Below, in pieces: positions 1 to 8,015 of a stretch of DNA of 64,000 bases. The stretch's first letter is position 1. Each line of letters starts with the position of its first letter. The position numbers and the translations under genes are program-made. The stretch is taken from positions 1 to 64,000 of the forward strand of contig NZ_JAXMOC010000009.1 in the NCBI RefSeq assembly GCF_034670125.1, given 5' to 3'. The notes under the pieces are model-generated. The model had not been told where the DNA came from. It searched no databases and saw only the letters and a list, made by a program, of their open reading frames with translations. This DNA is from Maricaulis sp034670125 (GTDB lineage Bacteria > Pseudomonadota > Alphaproteobacteria > Caulobacterales > Maricaulaceae).

Positions 1-120
1 TAGGGGGGACAGGTGTGAATTAGGGGGGACAGGTGTGAATTAGGGGGGACAGGTGTGAATTAGGGGGGACAGGTGTGAATTAGGGGGGACAGGTGTGAAT
101 TAGGGGGGACAGGTGTAATT
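1..120. repeat. 20-bp tandem repeat array, window-edge
   Basis: Five exact 20-bp units (TAGGGGGGACAGGTGTGAAT) fill 1-100 and a sixth unit at 101-120 ends in GTAATT instead of GTGAAT, running into the palindrome at 104-183. The unit is the head of the palindrome's left arm copied in tandem. The array touches the window edge, so the true copy number is unknown. Confidence 0.95.
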
Positions 121-183
121 AACGCGTCTGGCTGGTGTCTGCCATGCGCGGTCGGCGCCTCGCGTTAATTACACCTGTCCCCC
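104..183. repeat. REP-like palindrome upstream of dapD
   Basis: A perfect 23-bp inverted repeat: left arm 104-126, right arm 161-183, loop of 34 nt. The core GGGGACAGGTGTAATTAACG reappears three times at 10028-10182, with a different loop. This marks a dispersed palindromic family rather than a gene-specific regulator. It lies 90 bp upstream of the dapD start, so it could also affect that transcript. Confidence 0.85.
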
Positions 184-272
184 GGCCTTAAATGCGCACC
201 CGCTTCCCCCGACGCGGGACCGGTGTTAAGTCGCTCACCTGTCTGAGCCACCGGAAATATGAGCCCCGCCCC

Positions 273-1100
273 ATGACCGACACTGCCCTGATCACCACCA
301 TCGATACCGCCTGGGACAATCGTGACAGCGTCTCGACCGACACGACCGGGGAAGTCCGCGACGCCGTGGAGACGGCTATCAATCTGCTCGACAGTGGCCA
401 GGCTCGCGTCGCCTCTCGTGGGGATGACGGCAATTGGGTGGTGCATCAATGGTTGAAGAAAGCCGTGCTGCTGGGCTTTCGGCTCAACCCGATGGATTTG
501 ATCGAGGGCGGTATTGCCGGCGCCAAATGGTGGGACAAGGTGCCGTCCAAGTTTGACGGCTGGGGCGAGGCCGAGTTCAAGGCCGCCGGCTTCCGCGCCG
601 TGCCACCCTGCGCCGTGCGCCGCGGAGCCTTCATCGCGCCGGGTGCGGTGCTGATGCCGTCCTATGTCAATCTGGGGGCTTATGTCGGCGAAGGCACGAT
701 GATCGACACCTGGGCCAGTGTCGGCTCGTGTGCGCAGGTCGGTGCCAATTGCCATATCTCGGCCGGGACCGGGATTGGCGGCGTGCTGGAGCCCTTGCAG
801 GCCGACCCGGTGATCATCGAGGATAATTGCTTCATCGGTGCCCGTTCCGAAGTGGTCGAGGGCGTGATCGTGCGCGAGGGCTCGGTGCTGGCGATGGGTG
901 TCTACATCACCCGCTCGACCAAGATCGTCGACCGCGCCAGCGGCGACATCAGCTATGGCGAAGTGCCGGCCTACTCGGTCGTCGTGCCCGGCGCCCTGCC
1001 CGATCCCAAGGGCGGTCCGAGCCTGTATTGCGCCGTCATCGTCAAGCGGGTCGACGCCCAGACGCGGGCCAAGACCTCGATCAATGATTTGCTGCGCTAG
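273..1100 (+). CDS. dapD: 2,3,4,5-tetrahydropyridine-2,6-dicarboxylate N-succinyltransferase
   Basis: Transfers succinyl from succinyl-CoA to tetrahydrodipicolinate in the succinylase branch of lysine/meso-diaminopimelate synthesis (cytoplasm). The 275-aa product matches the usual family length. After an alpha-helical N-terminal domain, a left-handed beta-helix of hexapeptide repeats begins near AFIAPGAVLMPSYVNLG and continues through CHISAGTGIGGVLEPLQ and CFIGARSEVVEGVIV. The ATG at 273 (protein MTDTALITTIDTAWDN) was preferred over the open frame from 192, because the extra 27 residues are arginine-rich and not family-like. dapE lies 3.3 kb downstream on the same strand and lysAC is at 43 kb. 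The 3' end, including the stop codon, has been tandemly triplicated. Confidence 0.96.
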   Translation: MTDTALITTIDTAWDNRDSVSTDTTGEVRDAVETAINLLDSGQARVASRGDDGNWVVHQWLKKAVLLGFRLNPMDLIEGGIAGAKWWDKVPSKFDGWGEAEFKAAGFRAVPPCAVRRGAFIAPGAVLMPSYVNLGAYVGEGTMIDTWASVGSCAQVGANCHISAGTGIGGVLEPLQADPVIIEDNCFIGARSEVVEGVIVREGSVLAMGVYITRSTKIVDRASGDISYGEVPAYSVVVPGALPDPKGGPSLYCAVIVKRVDAQTRAKTSINDLLR

Positions 1101-1140
1101 GCAATGATTTGCTGCGCTAGGCAATGACTTGCTGCGCTAG
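1081..1140. repeat. three 20-bp tandem copies of the dapD 3' end
   Basis: Units 1081-1100, 1101-1120 and 1121-1140 are near identical (one base difference between units 1 and 2, one between 2 and 3), each ending GCTGCGCTAG. The first holds the dapD stop TAG. The last holds the stop of the convergent flavoprotein gene in the same palindromic CTAG. Confidence 0.95.
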
Positions 1141-2357
1141 GCTGTTTCGTCCAGCCAGGCTTCAACGCCGCGCGCGGCTGCGAGACCGGTGGCGAAGCTG
1201 GCCTGCAACAGATAACCGCCCGTCGGCGCATCCCAGTCAAGCATCTCACCGGCCGCAAAAACGCCCGGCGCGGCTGTCAGCATGAAGTGATCATCAACGG
1301 CTGAGCGCGCGATGCCACCGGCCGAGGAAATCGCCCGGTCGAGATCGCGTTGCGCCGTCACCCGCAGGGGTACGGCCTTGATCAGGGCGGCCAGCGCCGC
1401 CGGATCGCGCGGCAGTTCACCGACGGCATCGCGCAGGACCGAGATCGCCTGCGGCGTCAGCCCGGCCTTGCGCAGCGTGTTGGTCAGCGATTGCCCCTTC
1501 TTCGCCTTGCCCAGCCACGTCGCGAGATCACCCGCATCGCGATGCGGTTTGAGGTCGAGCTGGAGGGTGACGGTATCGCCATTCGCCAGCGCCGAGCGAA
1601 TGGTCGAGGACAGGGCATAGACGGCACCGCCCTCAAGACCGTAGCGCGCGATCATCGCCTCGCCGGCGACCCGTTCATCGCCCAGCGACAGGGCAATGGT
1701 TTTCAGCGGCGCACCGGCGAAACGGTCCTTGGTGATCGCGCTCCAGTCGATATTGACGCCGCAATTGGAGGCCGAAAACCCGACCAGATCGACGCCGCGT
1801 GCCGCCAGCGCCTCGGTCCATGCCCCGTCGGACCCCAGGCGCGGCCAGCTGGCACCGCCCAGGGCGAGCAAGGTGGCTTCCGGTGACGCCGTGACCTCGC
1901 CGTCCGGCGTCTGGAACACCAGTGCGCCATCGTCGTTCCAACCGGTCCAGGTGTGACGCAGGTGCAGCTTCACACCGTGCAGGTCCAACCGCTCACGCCA
2001 GGCCCGCAACAAGGGCGAGGCTTTCATCGCTTCGGGAAACACACGCCCGGACGAACCGGTAAAGGTCGCTTGGCCCAACCCTTCACACCATGCCCGAAGG
2101 TCGGCGGGGCCATGTTGTGAAATCGCCGGCCCAAGCCAGTCAGCGGCCTCGCGATAGCGACCCAGAAAGGCCGGCAGCGGTTCGCTATGGGTCAGGTTCA
2201 GCCCGCCCCGCCCGGCCATGAGGAATTTGCGCCCGGGGGTCGGCATGCGCTCATAAAGGCCGACCTCGTGGCCGAGCGTGGCGAGATGTTCGGCGGCGAT
2301 CAGCCCGGCCGGGCCGGCACCGATGATGGCGATATGTCTTGGGCGGAGTGTGCTCAT
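1137..2357 (-). CDS. FAD-dependent flavoprotein of the HI0933/TIGR03862 (BaiN-like) family
   Basis: A predicted cytosolic FAD/NAD(P)-binding oxidoreductase of about 406 aa. The N-terminus carries the dinucleotide-binding motif IIGAGPAGLIAAEHLA, followed by GRGGLNLTHSEP. A central segment has LLALGGASWPRLGSDG, and the C-terminus has GVFAAGEMLDWDAPTGGY, the second FAD-contact region typical of this family. The start is ATG at 2357 (MSTLRPRHIAIIGAG): the open frame continues upstream to 2483, but those residues precede the Rossmann strand and look non-native. Substrate is unknown; family members are annotated only as flavoproteins. It is convergent with dapD and the two stops are 40 bp apart because of the repeat. 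Confidence 0.88.
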   Translation of the reverse strand: MSTLRPRHIAIIGAGPAGLIAAEHLATLGHEVGLYERMPTPGRKFLMAGRGGLNLTHSEPLPAFLGRYREAADWLGPAISQHGPADLRAWCEGLGQATFTGSSGRVFPEAMKASPLLRAWRERLDLHGVKLHLRHTWTGWNDDGALVFQTPDGEVTASPEATLLALGGASWPRLGSDGAWTEALAARGVDLVGFSASNCGVNIDWSAITKDRFAGAPLKTIALSLGDERVAGEAMIARYGLEGGAVYALSSTIRSALANGDTVTLQLDLKPHRDAGDLATWLGKAKKGQSLTNTLRKAGLTPQAISVLRDAVGELPRDPAALAALIKAVPLRVTAQRDLDRAISSAGGIARSAVDDHFMLTAAPGVFAAGEMLDWDAPTGGYLLQASFATGLAAARGVEAWLDETA

Positions 2358-2496
2358 GTCCCCTGTGTAGCGGTGGTCGCCCCGGACCGCCATCTCGCGC
2401 TGCGCCAGGGGTGAGTCCGGGCTGCGCTGATGCGTCGCTACCGCTTCGGGCTCGAATCTGGTCACATGGGGCAAATCACACAACTAGGGGCGCGCC

Positions 2497-2838
2497 ATGA
2501 GCGAAGACACCATCCGGGAAAAGCCGACCGCCAAGGATCCTGCGGCGCCATACGGCTCGGCCGACAATCCGTCGGAATTTGACGTGCTGCACCGCATGGG
2601 TACGGACGAACCCTATTTCATCATCCGGGGCGGCGACCCGCTATCCGACGCCCTGGTCGAGCTGCACGCCTATATCGGGGCCGGCCAGTCCGGCGCGGCG
2701 CATGACACGCTGGAGCGCATCCTGGCCCTGACCTCGCAGAAGCCGCCCCGCCCTGTCGGTTCACCCAAATACCGCGAGACCTTCAAGATCTCGGTCTCGA
2801 TGGAGCGTTTCCGCGAGACCCACGGCCGGTCGCACTAG
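2497..2838 (+). CDS. small conserved-looking hypothetical protein
   Basis: 113-aa soluble protein with no signal peptide or membrane segment. The N-terminus is charged and proline-rich (MSEDTIREKPTAKDPAAP), followed by a compact region around FDVLHRMGTDEPYFIIRGGD and ALVELHAYIGAGQSGAAHD. Codon use is like that of its neighbours (G/C-ending codons), which supports coding. I do not recognise the family. It sits 24 bp upstream of a GNAT gene on the same strand, so the two may be co-transcribed; it is divergent from the flavoprotein gene. Confidence 0.7.
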   Translation: MSEDTIREKPTAKDPAAPYGSADNPSEFDVLHRMGTDEPYFIIRGGDPLSDALVELHAYIGAGQSGAAHDTLERILALTSQKPPRPVGSPKYRETFKISVSMERFRETHGRSH

Positions 2839-2862
2839 TCGGGTCCGTGAGGGCCATCGTTC

Positions 2863-3333
2863 ATGTCAGGTGCGCTGACAGTCCGGCGCGGCACGCCCGC
2901 TGACAATCCCGCCCTTGGCGAGGTGATGTTCGACGCTGTGCGCAACGGGCCCAGCCTGTACACGCCAGCCCAACAGGCCGCATGGGTTCCGGAACCGCGC
3001 GGCGGCACCGATTGGGACGAGCGCCTGGCCCGCCAGTGCGTGTTTCTGGCCGAGCAGGCTGGCCTCATCCAGGGTTTCCTGACGCTCGACCCGCCCGATT
3101 ATGTGGATTTCGCCTATATCCGCCCGGACTGCCAGGGCAAGGGCCTGTTCCGACGCCTGCATGACGCCCTCGAGCAGGAGGCCGGACGCCGCAAGCTGTC
3201 CGGCCTGCACGTCCACGCCAGCCTCATGGCCCGCCCGGCCTTTCTCGTCGTCGGCTATCAGGTCACCGCGGAAGAAACAGTCGAGCTCCGCGGCGAGCAT
3301 TTCCGCCGCTTCGCGATGCAAAAAGTGTTGTAG
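2863..3333 (+). CDS. GNAT-family N-acetyltransferase
   Basis: 156-aa acetyltransferase-type protein. The acetyl-CoA pyrophosphate-binding motif A is visible as YIRPDCQGKGLFRRLHDAL (Q-x-x-G-x-G/A type) after the beta-4 strand YVDFAYI, and the C-terminal strands contain GLHVHASLMARPAF. The residue order matches small-molecule GNATs of about 150 residues. The acceptor is not predictable from sequence. The gene follows the 113-aa hypothetical closely and is followed by a long gene-poor stretch. Confidence 0.85.
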   Translation: MSGALTVRRGTPADNPALGEVMFDAVRNGPSLYTPAQQAAWVPEPRGGTDWDERLARQCVFLAEQAGLIQGFLTLDPPDYVDFAYIRPDCQGKGLFRRLHDALEQEAGRRKLSGLHVHASLMARPAFLVVGYQVTAEETVELRGEHFRRFAMQKVL

Positions 3334-3815
3334 AACACGCACCGACCCAACCTTGCCCGCCCGACGATAAGTCGGGGAAGTGCGCCGGAAAGTGAGCACG
3401 ATTACGTCCATGAGGCTTGCCGCACGGAATCCGGCACGGAATGCGGCTTTACCGCCGCGCGCCGCCGGCACGGCAACATGTCGGCTCAACCATGGATCAC
3501 TTCCCCTCCAGTGAGCTGAACATCGACCCGGTTCTGTGCTCGAGGTGGTGAACGACAAGAAACGCCGGCGTCACACGTCAAAATCGTGCCGCAGAACACT
3601 TCCTTATAAGGGATGCTAATGGGTCGATCAGCCGACCCTTGGCGGTCTTTACCAAGTGGTCGCCATGGCCTCCCATGCGTCGCTCCTGCGGCAGTGTGTG
3701 TCGATGCGCTCTCGACGCTCACCTTCGCCAATGCCCCGGTACAGAAGCTCAAGAAGCCCCTTATAAGCCGTCACGCCCCTTGACGAAGCTTAATATCCCT
3801 TACAAGGAAAAATGG
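3334..3815. promoter_or_regulatory. gene-free region with repeated CCTTATAAGG-type sites
   Basis: No convincing CDS lies in these 482 bp; the open frame from 3639 reads as unnatural, Arg/Cys/Pro-rich sequence. A 10-bp palindrome CCTTATAAGG is at 3602-3611, a near copy CCTTATAAGC at 3759-3768 and CCTTACAAGG at 3798-3807. The last overlaps the Shine-Dalgarno of the SeqA-like gene. Repeated palindromes ahead of a DNA-binding-protein gene suggest an autoregulatory operator. This is inference only. Confidence 0.4.
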
Positions 3816-4412
3816 ATGGAGGCTGGCATGAGACAAATGGACGAAGAGACCGGCTGGTTGAAGCTTGATCTCGATGCCCATAGGGCATTGGAAGCTCGAC
3901 GTGTTTCGCTGGAAGAGAGCCAGCTGGACATACTGAAACGCGCGCTCTTGCGGGCCGATGGCACGGCAAGCGCTGGCTCAACGGCTGGGCCAATGTCTCG
4001 CAAGCAAGCCGCGCATTCCCCGCTGAAAGCCCCCCCGGCGGACTGGCATGACAAATTTGGCGAATGCGATCGCAGAACAGGGCATTTTCAGGTTCAACTG
4101 CACGATTATGTTCAGTTCGCGGACAGCCAGAAGGCCGCTTATCGACTGGCGTTGGTCTGGATGGAGAAGACATACCCGGGAACTCTGGCCCGATTGGCGA
4201 GCCATCCGGGAGGGCGGGGACGGCGGATCGTCGCAGCCGACCAGGAAACGCTTTATACACGGTCTCCCGAACTGGCGAAAATGGCTGAAAAACTGACCGA
4301 CGACTGGTATGTCGATGTGAACCTTTCGAAGGCGCAGAAGCTCTCTCGCCTTCGGACCGCCTGCCGCATCACCGGCCTCGAATTTGGCAAGGACCTCGTC
4401 GTTGACATCTGA
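3816..4412 (+). CDS. SeqA-like two-domain DNA-binding protein (RHH plus C-terminal domain)
   Basis: 198-aa protein. Residues about 14-46 (WLKLDLDAHRALEARRVSLE then ESQLDILKRAL) have the strand-helix-helix pattern of a ribbon-helix-helix domain and resemble the N-terminal oligomerisation domain of SeqA. A linker follows, then a C-terminal region with GRRIVAADQETLYTRS, WYVDVNLSKAQKLSRLR and ITGLEFGKDLVV. That order recalls the hemimethylated-DNA-binding domain of SeqA (basic strand, AAD-x-x-TL, W-x-V-x-x-N, C-terminal helix). Start: ATG at 3816 has AAGGA at 3804-3808; ATG 3828 or 3837 are alternatives. It overlaps the dapE start, so translation may be coupled. The function is unproven, and the homology call is by eye. 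Confidence 0.6.
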   Translation: MEAGMRQMDEETGWLKLDLDAHRALEARRVSLEESQLDILKRALLRADGTASAGSTAGPMSRKQAAHSPLKAPPADWHDKFGECDRRTGHFQVQLHDYVQFADSQKAAYRLALVWMEKTYPGTLARLASHPGGRGRRIVAADQETLYTRSPELAKMAEKLTDDWYVDVNLSKAQKLSRLRTACRITGLEFGKDLVVDI

Positions 4413-5571
4413 CCCCTCGAACGACCTCGCCAACCCCCTGCCGCTGGCCCAGGCGCTGATCCGTCGTCCGTCGATCACGCCAGCCGATGCCGGTGCGCTG
4501 GGTGTGCTGGAAGCCGCACTGGAGCAATTGGGCTTCGCCTGCCGGCGCTACCCGTTCGGCGAGGTCGACAATCTCTATGCCCGCCGCGGCGCTGCCTCGC
4601 CCTGTTTCCTGTTCGCCGGGCATACCGATGTGGTTCCGCCCGGTGACGACGAGGCCTGGCAGAAGCCGCCCTTTGGTGCCGAGGCCGGGGATGGTGTGTT
4701 GTGGGGGCGCGGCGCCGCCGACATGAAGGGCGCCATCGCCGCGATGGTCGCTTCGGTCCGGCGCTTTCTGGATACCTGTGAACCGGACGGCTCGATCGCC
4801 TTCCTGATCACTGGCGACGAGGAAGGCCCGGCGATTCATGGCACCAAGGCCGTGCTCCAGGCGCTGGCCGAAGAGGGCGAAACCTTCGACCATTGCCTGG
4901 TCGGCGAACCGACCAATCCCAATGCGCTGGGCGATACCATCAAGTCCGGTCGGCGCGGATCGCTGAACTGCACCCTCACCGTGACCGGCCGACAGGGGCA
5001 TGTGGCCTATCCCGAGCGGGCGGAGAATCCGATTCCGGCCCTGCTCGACCTGCTCGGTCACTTGCTGGCCCGCAAACTGGATGACGGCGTGGCGCCTTTC
5101 CAGCCATCCAATCTGGAAGTGACCTCGGTCGATGTCGGCAATCCGACCACCAATGTCATCCCGGCGACCGCGACGGCCCGATTCAATATCCGCTTCAACA
5201 TCGCCCATACCGGTGACGCCCTGTCCGACTGGATCCGGGCCGAAGTGGCGAAGGTCGATCTGGATTTCGACGGCCGGATCGAGGCCGATATCCATGTGAC
5301 CGGCGAAGCCTTCCTGACGCCGGCCGGCTCCTTCACGACCCTGCTCCAGGACTGTGTGGAAGCGGAAACCGGACGCCGCCCGGCACTGACCACCGGCGGC
5401 GGCACCAGCGATGCCCGCTTCATCCAGCTTTACGCACCCGTCGCCGAATTCGGCCTGGTCGGAGCCACGATGCACCAGGTGGACGAGCGTGTTCAGGTCA
5501 GTGACATCGAGACCCTGACCGCCATCTACACGCGTATCCTCAAAGGCTATTTCAAGGATGTCCCGGCATGA
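4402..5571 (+). CDS. dapE: succinyl-diaminopimelate desuccinylase
   Basis: Zinc-dependent M20 amidohydrolase that removes succinate from N-succinyl-LL-diaminopimelate, later in the same pathway as dapD. Metal-ligand motifs are visible in order: FAGHTDVVPPGD, WGRGAADMKG, TGDEEGPAIHG, VGEPTNPN and near the end MHQVDERVQVSDIETL. GGGTSDARFI is also family-typical. No ATG fits; TTG at 4402 has AAGGA at 4389-4393 with 8-nt spacing and gives 389 aa. TTG at 4384 (395 aa) is an alternative. The start overlaps the stop of the SeqA-like gene, and the end overlaps the next gene (ATGA at 5568). Confidence 0.95.
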   Translation: MTSDPSNDLANPLPLAQALIRRPSITPADAGALGVLEAALEQLGFACRRYPFGEVDNLYARRGAASPCFLFAGHTDVVPPGDDEAWQKPPFGAEAGDGVLWGRGAADMKGAIAAMVASVRRFLDTCEPDGSIAFLITGDEEGPAIHGTKAVLQALAEEGETFDHCLVGEPTNPNALGDTIKSGRRGSLNCTLTVTGRQGHVAYPERAENPIPALLDLLGHLLARKLDDGVAPFQPSNLEVTSVDVGNPTTNVIPATATARFNIRFNIAHTGDALSDWIRAEVAKVDLDFDGRIEADIHVTGEAFLTPAGSFTTLLQDCVEAETGRRPALTTGGGTSDARFIQLYAPVAEFGLVGATMHQVDERVQVSDIETLTAIYTRILKGYFKDVPA

Positions 5572-6149
5572 TCCGATTGATCGCCGAAGGCTGGCAGGGC
5601 ATGCAGGGTGCCTTGCGCACCCTCACCTTCCGCGAGGGTGGCGAGGCGATGTTCGACGTCTCTATCGGCGGCTTCTGGCGTTCCTTCGCGGCGGCTCTGT
5701 TTGTGCTCCCCCTGGTCACGCTGGTCTTTTTCGAGCGGGCTCATCTGGGTGTCGGCATCAACGCGGCCATGTACTATCTGATCTTCGCCGCGACATGGCT
5801 GAGCTTTCCGCTCGCCGCAGCTCTGGCCGTCATGGTGATCGGGGCGAAGCCGCGCTATCTCGCCTGGGTCATCCTGCACAATTGGGGCGTGGTCTGGCTG
5901 TATCTGGTCATCACGGCGATCTGGTCTCTGCAGGTCGCCGGTATCATCAACGCCGAGTTCCGCGACTTCCTGTTCTTCCTGTACGGCTATCTGCGCATTC
6001 TGGTGCACTGGCGCCTGGCCTATGTGGCATTGGGCGTCCCAACCATCACTTCAGCCTTCACTGCCGCCGTTCCGGCGCTGGTCTCCTACATTGTGCTGGT
6101 CGGAATCAGTCAGGCCTTTGCCGCCTCGGCAGCCGCAGCGGCCAGCTAG
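5568..6149 (+). CDS. integral membrane protein of unknown function
   Basis: 193-aa protein with about four to five hydrophobic segments (AAALFVLPLVTLVFF, MYYLIFAATWLSFPLAAAL, WVILHNWGVVWLYLVITAIW, FLFFLYGYL, ALVSYIVLVGISQAF). A soluble N-terminus begins MIRLIAEGWQGMQGALRTL. It overlaps the dapE stop by 4 nt, so it is probably translated with dapE, but nothing in it suggests a role in lysine synthesis. I do not recognise the family. Confidence 0.8.
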   Translation: MIRLIAEGWQGMQGALRTLTFREGGEAMFDVSIGGFWRSFAAALFVLPLVTLVFFERAHLGVGINAAMYYLIFAATWLSFPLAAALAVMVIGAKPRYLAWVILHNWGVVWLYLVITAIWSLQVAGIINAEFRDFLFFLYGYLRILVHWRLAYVALGVPTITSAFTAAVPALVSYIVLVGISQAFAASAAAAAS

Positions 6150-6895
6150 ACCGGGTCAGGATAGTCCACGGCCGTCAGGTACAGACCGTGAGCCGGCGCG
6201 ACGGGCCCGCACTGGCTGCGGTCAGCCGCATCAAGCGCGCGTTTGAAGTCGCGCGCAGACCATTTGCCCACCCCGACCTCGACCAGCGAGCCAACCATTG
6301 AACGCACCTGTCGATGCAGGAAGGAGCGCGCCGAACAGGTCAGCTGAACCTCTTCGCCATAGCGCGACACCGATATCGCATCGAGTGATTTGACCGGGCT
6401 CTCGGCCTGGCACTGGGCATCGCGGAACGTGGTGAAATCATGTTGGCCGAGCAGCGCCTGGGCGGCACGATGCATGGCTTCGGCGTCGAGCTTGCGGGTG
6501 ACCCGCCAGACCTGCCCCCGGTCCAGCGTCAAAGGCGCCCGCCGGTCGATCATCCGGTAGAGATAATGGCGCTGGGTGGCCGAGAAACGGGCGTGAAAAT
6601 CCTCGCTCACGCGCACCGCTTCGATCACCGCCACCGGATCCGGTTTGAGATGGTAGTTGATGGCATCACGGACCTTGTCGGTGGAGAGGTCCTTGGCCAG
6701 GTCGAGATGGGCAACCTGGGCCAGGGCATGGACACCGCTATCGGTACGACCGGCGCCATAGACGAGGACCGGCGCGCCATCGAGCTTCTCCGCGGCCCGC
6801 TCGAGACTTTCCTGCACCGACGGCGCATTGTCCTGACGTTGCCAGCCCGAAAAGGGCCCACCGTCATACTCGATGATGATCTTGTAGCGCGGCAT
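6146..6895 (-). CDS. truA: tRNA pseudouridine(38-40) synthase
   Basis: Converts uridines 38-40 of the anticodon stem-loop to pseudouridine. The 249-aa product begins MPRYKIIIEYDGGPFSGWQRQ-like, the usual TruA N-terminus. It carries the catalytic aspartate motif GRTDSGVHALAQVAHLD, and later FLHRQVRSMVGSLVEVG, which is also diagnostic. The start overlaps the stop of fmt by one base (fmt-truA operon order common in alphaproteobacteria). It is convergent with the membrane protein gene, overlapping it by 4 nt. Confidence 0.96.
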   Translation of the reverse strand: MPRYKIIIEYDGGPFSGWQRQDNAPSVQESLERAAEKLDGAPVLVYGAGRTDSGVHALAQVAHLDLAKDLSTDKVRDAINYHLKPDPVAVIEAVRVSEDFHARFSATQRHYLYRMIDRRAPLTLDRGQVWRVTRKLDAEAMHRAAQALLGQHDFTTFRDAQCQAESPVKSLDAISVSRYGEEVQLTCSARSFLHRQVRSMVGSLVEVGVGKWSARDFKRALDAADRSQCGPVAPAHGLYLTAVDYPDPV

Positions 6896-7824
6896 CAGTC
6901 GAGCACCGTCCCGGCGGGCAGCGAATTGCCGTTGAGGAAGGTCGCGGCATCCATGGCACCCTTGCCTTCGCGTTGCAGGCGGACAAGACGCAATGCGCCG
7001 TCCCCACAGGCAATTGTCAGGTCTTCGATCACCGTGCCGGGCGCCGCCTTGCCGTTGTCGGCCTCGGCCAGCAGCACCTTGACCCGCACCGGGCGCTTCT
7101 CGCCCGGCATCTCGAACCAGGCGCCCGGGAAGGGCGACAGGCCGCGTACATGACAGGCCAGTTCACTGGCCGGGCGGGACCAGTCAATGCGGGCCTCGTC
7201 GGACGAGATCTTGCTCGCATAGGTGACGCCCTCGCTCGACTGTGGCACGGCCTCCAGCGATCCGCGCTCCAGCGCCGACAGGGCACGCGGCCACATCAGG
7301 GCACCGGCATCCATCAACCGGTCATGCAGGCTGGCAGCGGTGTCGGTCTCTGTGATGCGCACGGTTTCCGACAGCAGGATCGGTCCGGTGTCGAGCCCCG
7401 CCTCCATCTGCTGCAGCTGGACACCGGTCAGCGTGTCACCGGCCATAATGGCGCGCTGTATCGGCGCCGCGCCGCGCCAGCGCGGCAGCAGCGAGGCGTG
7501 CAGGTTGAGACAGCCCATGCGCGGCGCATCAAGCGCGGCCTGCGGCAGGATCTGGCCGTAGGCGACCACGGCAGCCAGATCGAGGTCCAGCGCGGCAAAC
7601 GCGTCAATCACTTGCGGATCGCGGAAACTGGCCGGCGTCGAGACCGGAATGCCGAGCACCTCGGCGAGCTGGTGCACGGGCGTTTTTTGTTCCGCCTGGC
7701 CCCGCCCCCGACGGCGGGGGGGCTGGGTGAAGACATGCACTACGTCATGTCCGGCCGCGGCAATCTCGGCCAGCGAGCGGGCGGCAAAGTCGGGGGTGCC
7801 CATGAAGGCGAGACGTAGGGTCAT
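6895..7824 (-). CDS. fmt: methionyl-tRNA formyltransferase
   Basis: Formylates initiator Met-tRNA using 10-formyltetrahydrofolate. The 309 residues match the family length. The N-terminal formyltransferase fold starts MTLRLAFMGTPDFAARSL, the folate/catalytic region LNLHASLLPRWRGAAPIQ contains the N-H-D triad context, and a C-terminal OB-like domain follows GVTYASKISSDEARIDW. It is upstream of and overlapping truA. The usual partner def is 2.4 kb away, separated by an accessory block. Confidence 0.96.
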   Translation of the reverse strand: MTLRLAFMGTPDFAARSLAEIAAAGHDVVHVFTQPPRRRGRGQAEQKTPVHQLAEVLGIPVSTPASFRDPQVIDAFAALDLDLAAVVAYGQILPQAALDAPRMGCLNLHASLLPRWRGAAPIQRAIMAGDTLTGVQLQQMEAGLDTGPILLSETVRITETDTAASLHDRLMDAGALMWPRALSALERGSLEAVPQSSEGVTYASKISSDEARIDWSRPASELACHVRGLSPFPGAWFEMPGEKRPVRVKVLLAEADNGKAAPGTVIEDLTIACGDGALRLVRLQREGKGAMDAATFLNGNSLPAGTVLD

Positions 7825-8015
7825 TGGCTCTCGGCGCTCAACGAGGAAGGGACGGTGCCTGTGTTATCGCCCCGATGGCGCAAACGCCAAGCTCGCTTTC
7901 CAGCCGCCGCAATAATTCGTGATAGGCGGGCCAAAGTATCCGCTACCCGGAAATTCGGCGAAATGATAAATCGCTGCCGCGTGCCAATCATGGCACGAGG
8001 GTCAAGGACACCCCC

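Noticed and set aside
1..120. CRISPR array
   Set aside because: Units are contiguous with no spacers; a simple tandem repeat.
165..1124. 319-aa minus-strand open frame across dapD
   Set aside because: Antisense shadow: His/Asp/Gly-rich composition typical of reverse frames of GC-rich genes; dapD on the plus strand is unmistakable.
3639..3815. N-terminal extension of the SeqA-like protein
   Set aside because: Cys/Arg/Pro-rich non-native sequence without a ribosome site; the ATG at 3816 has one.
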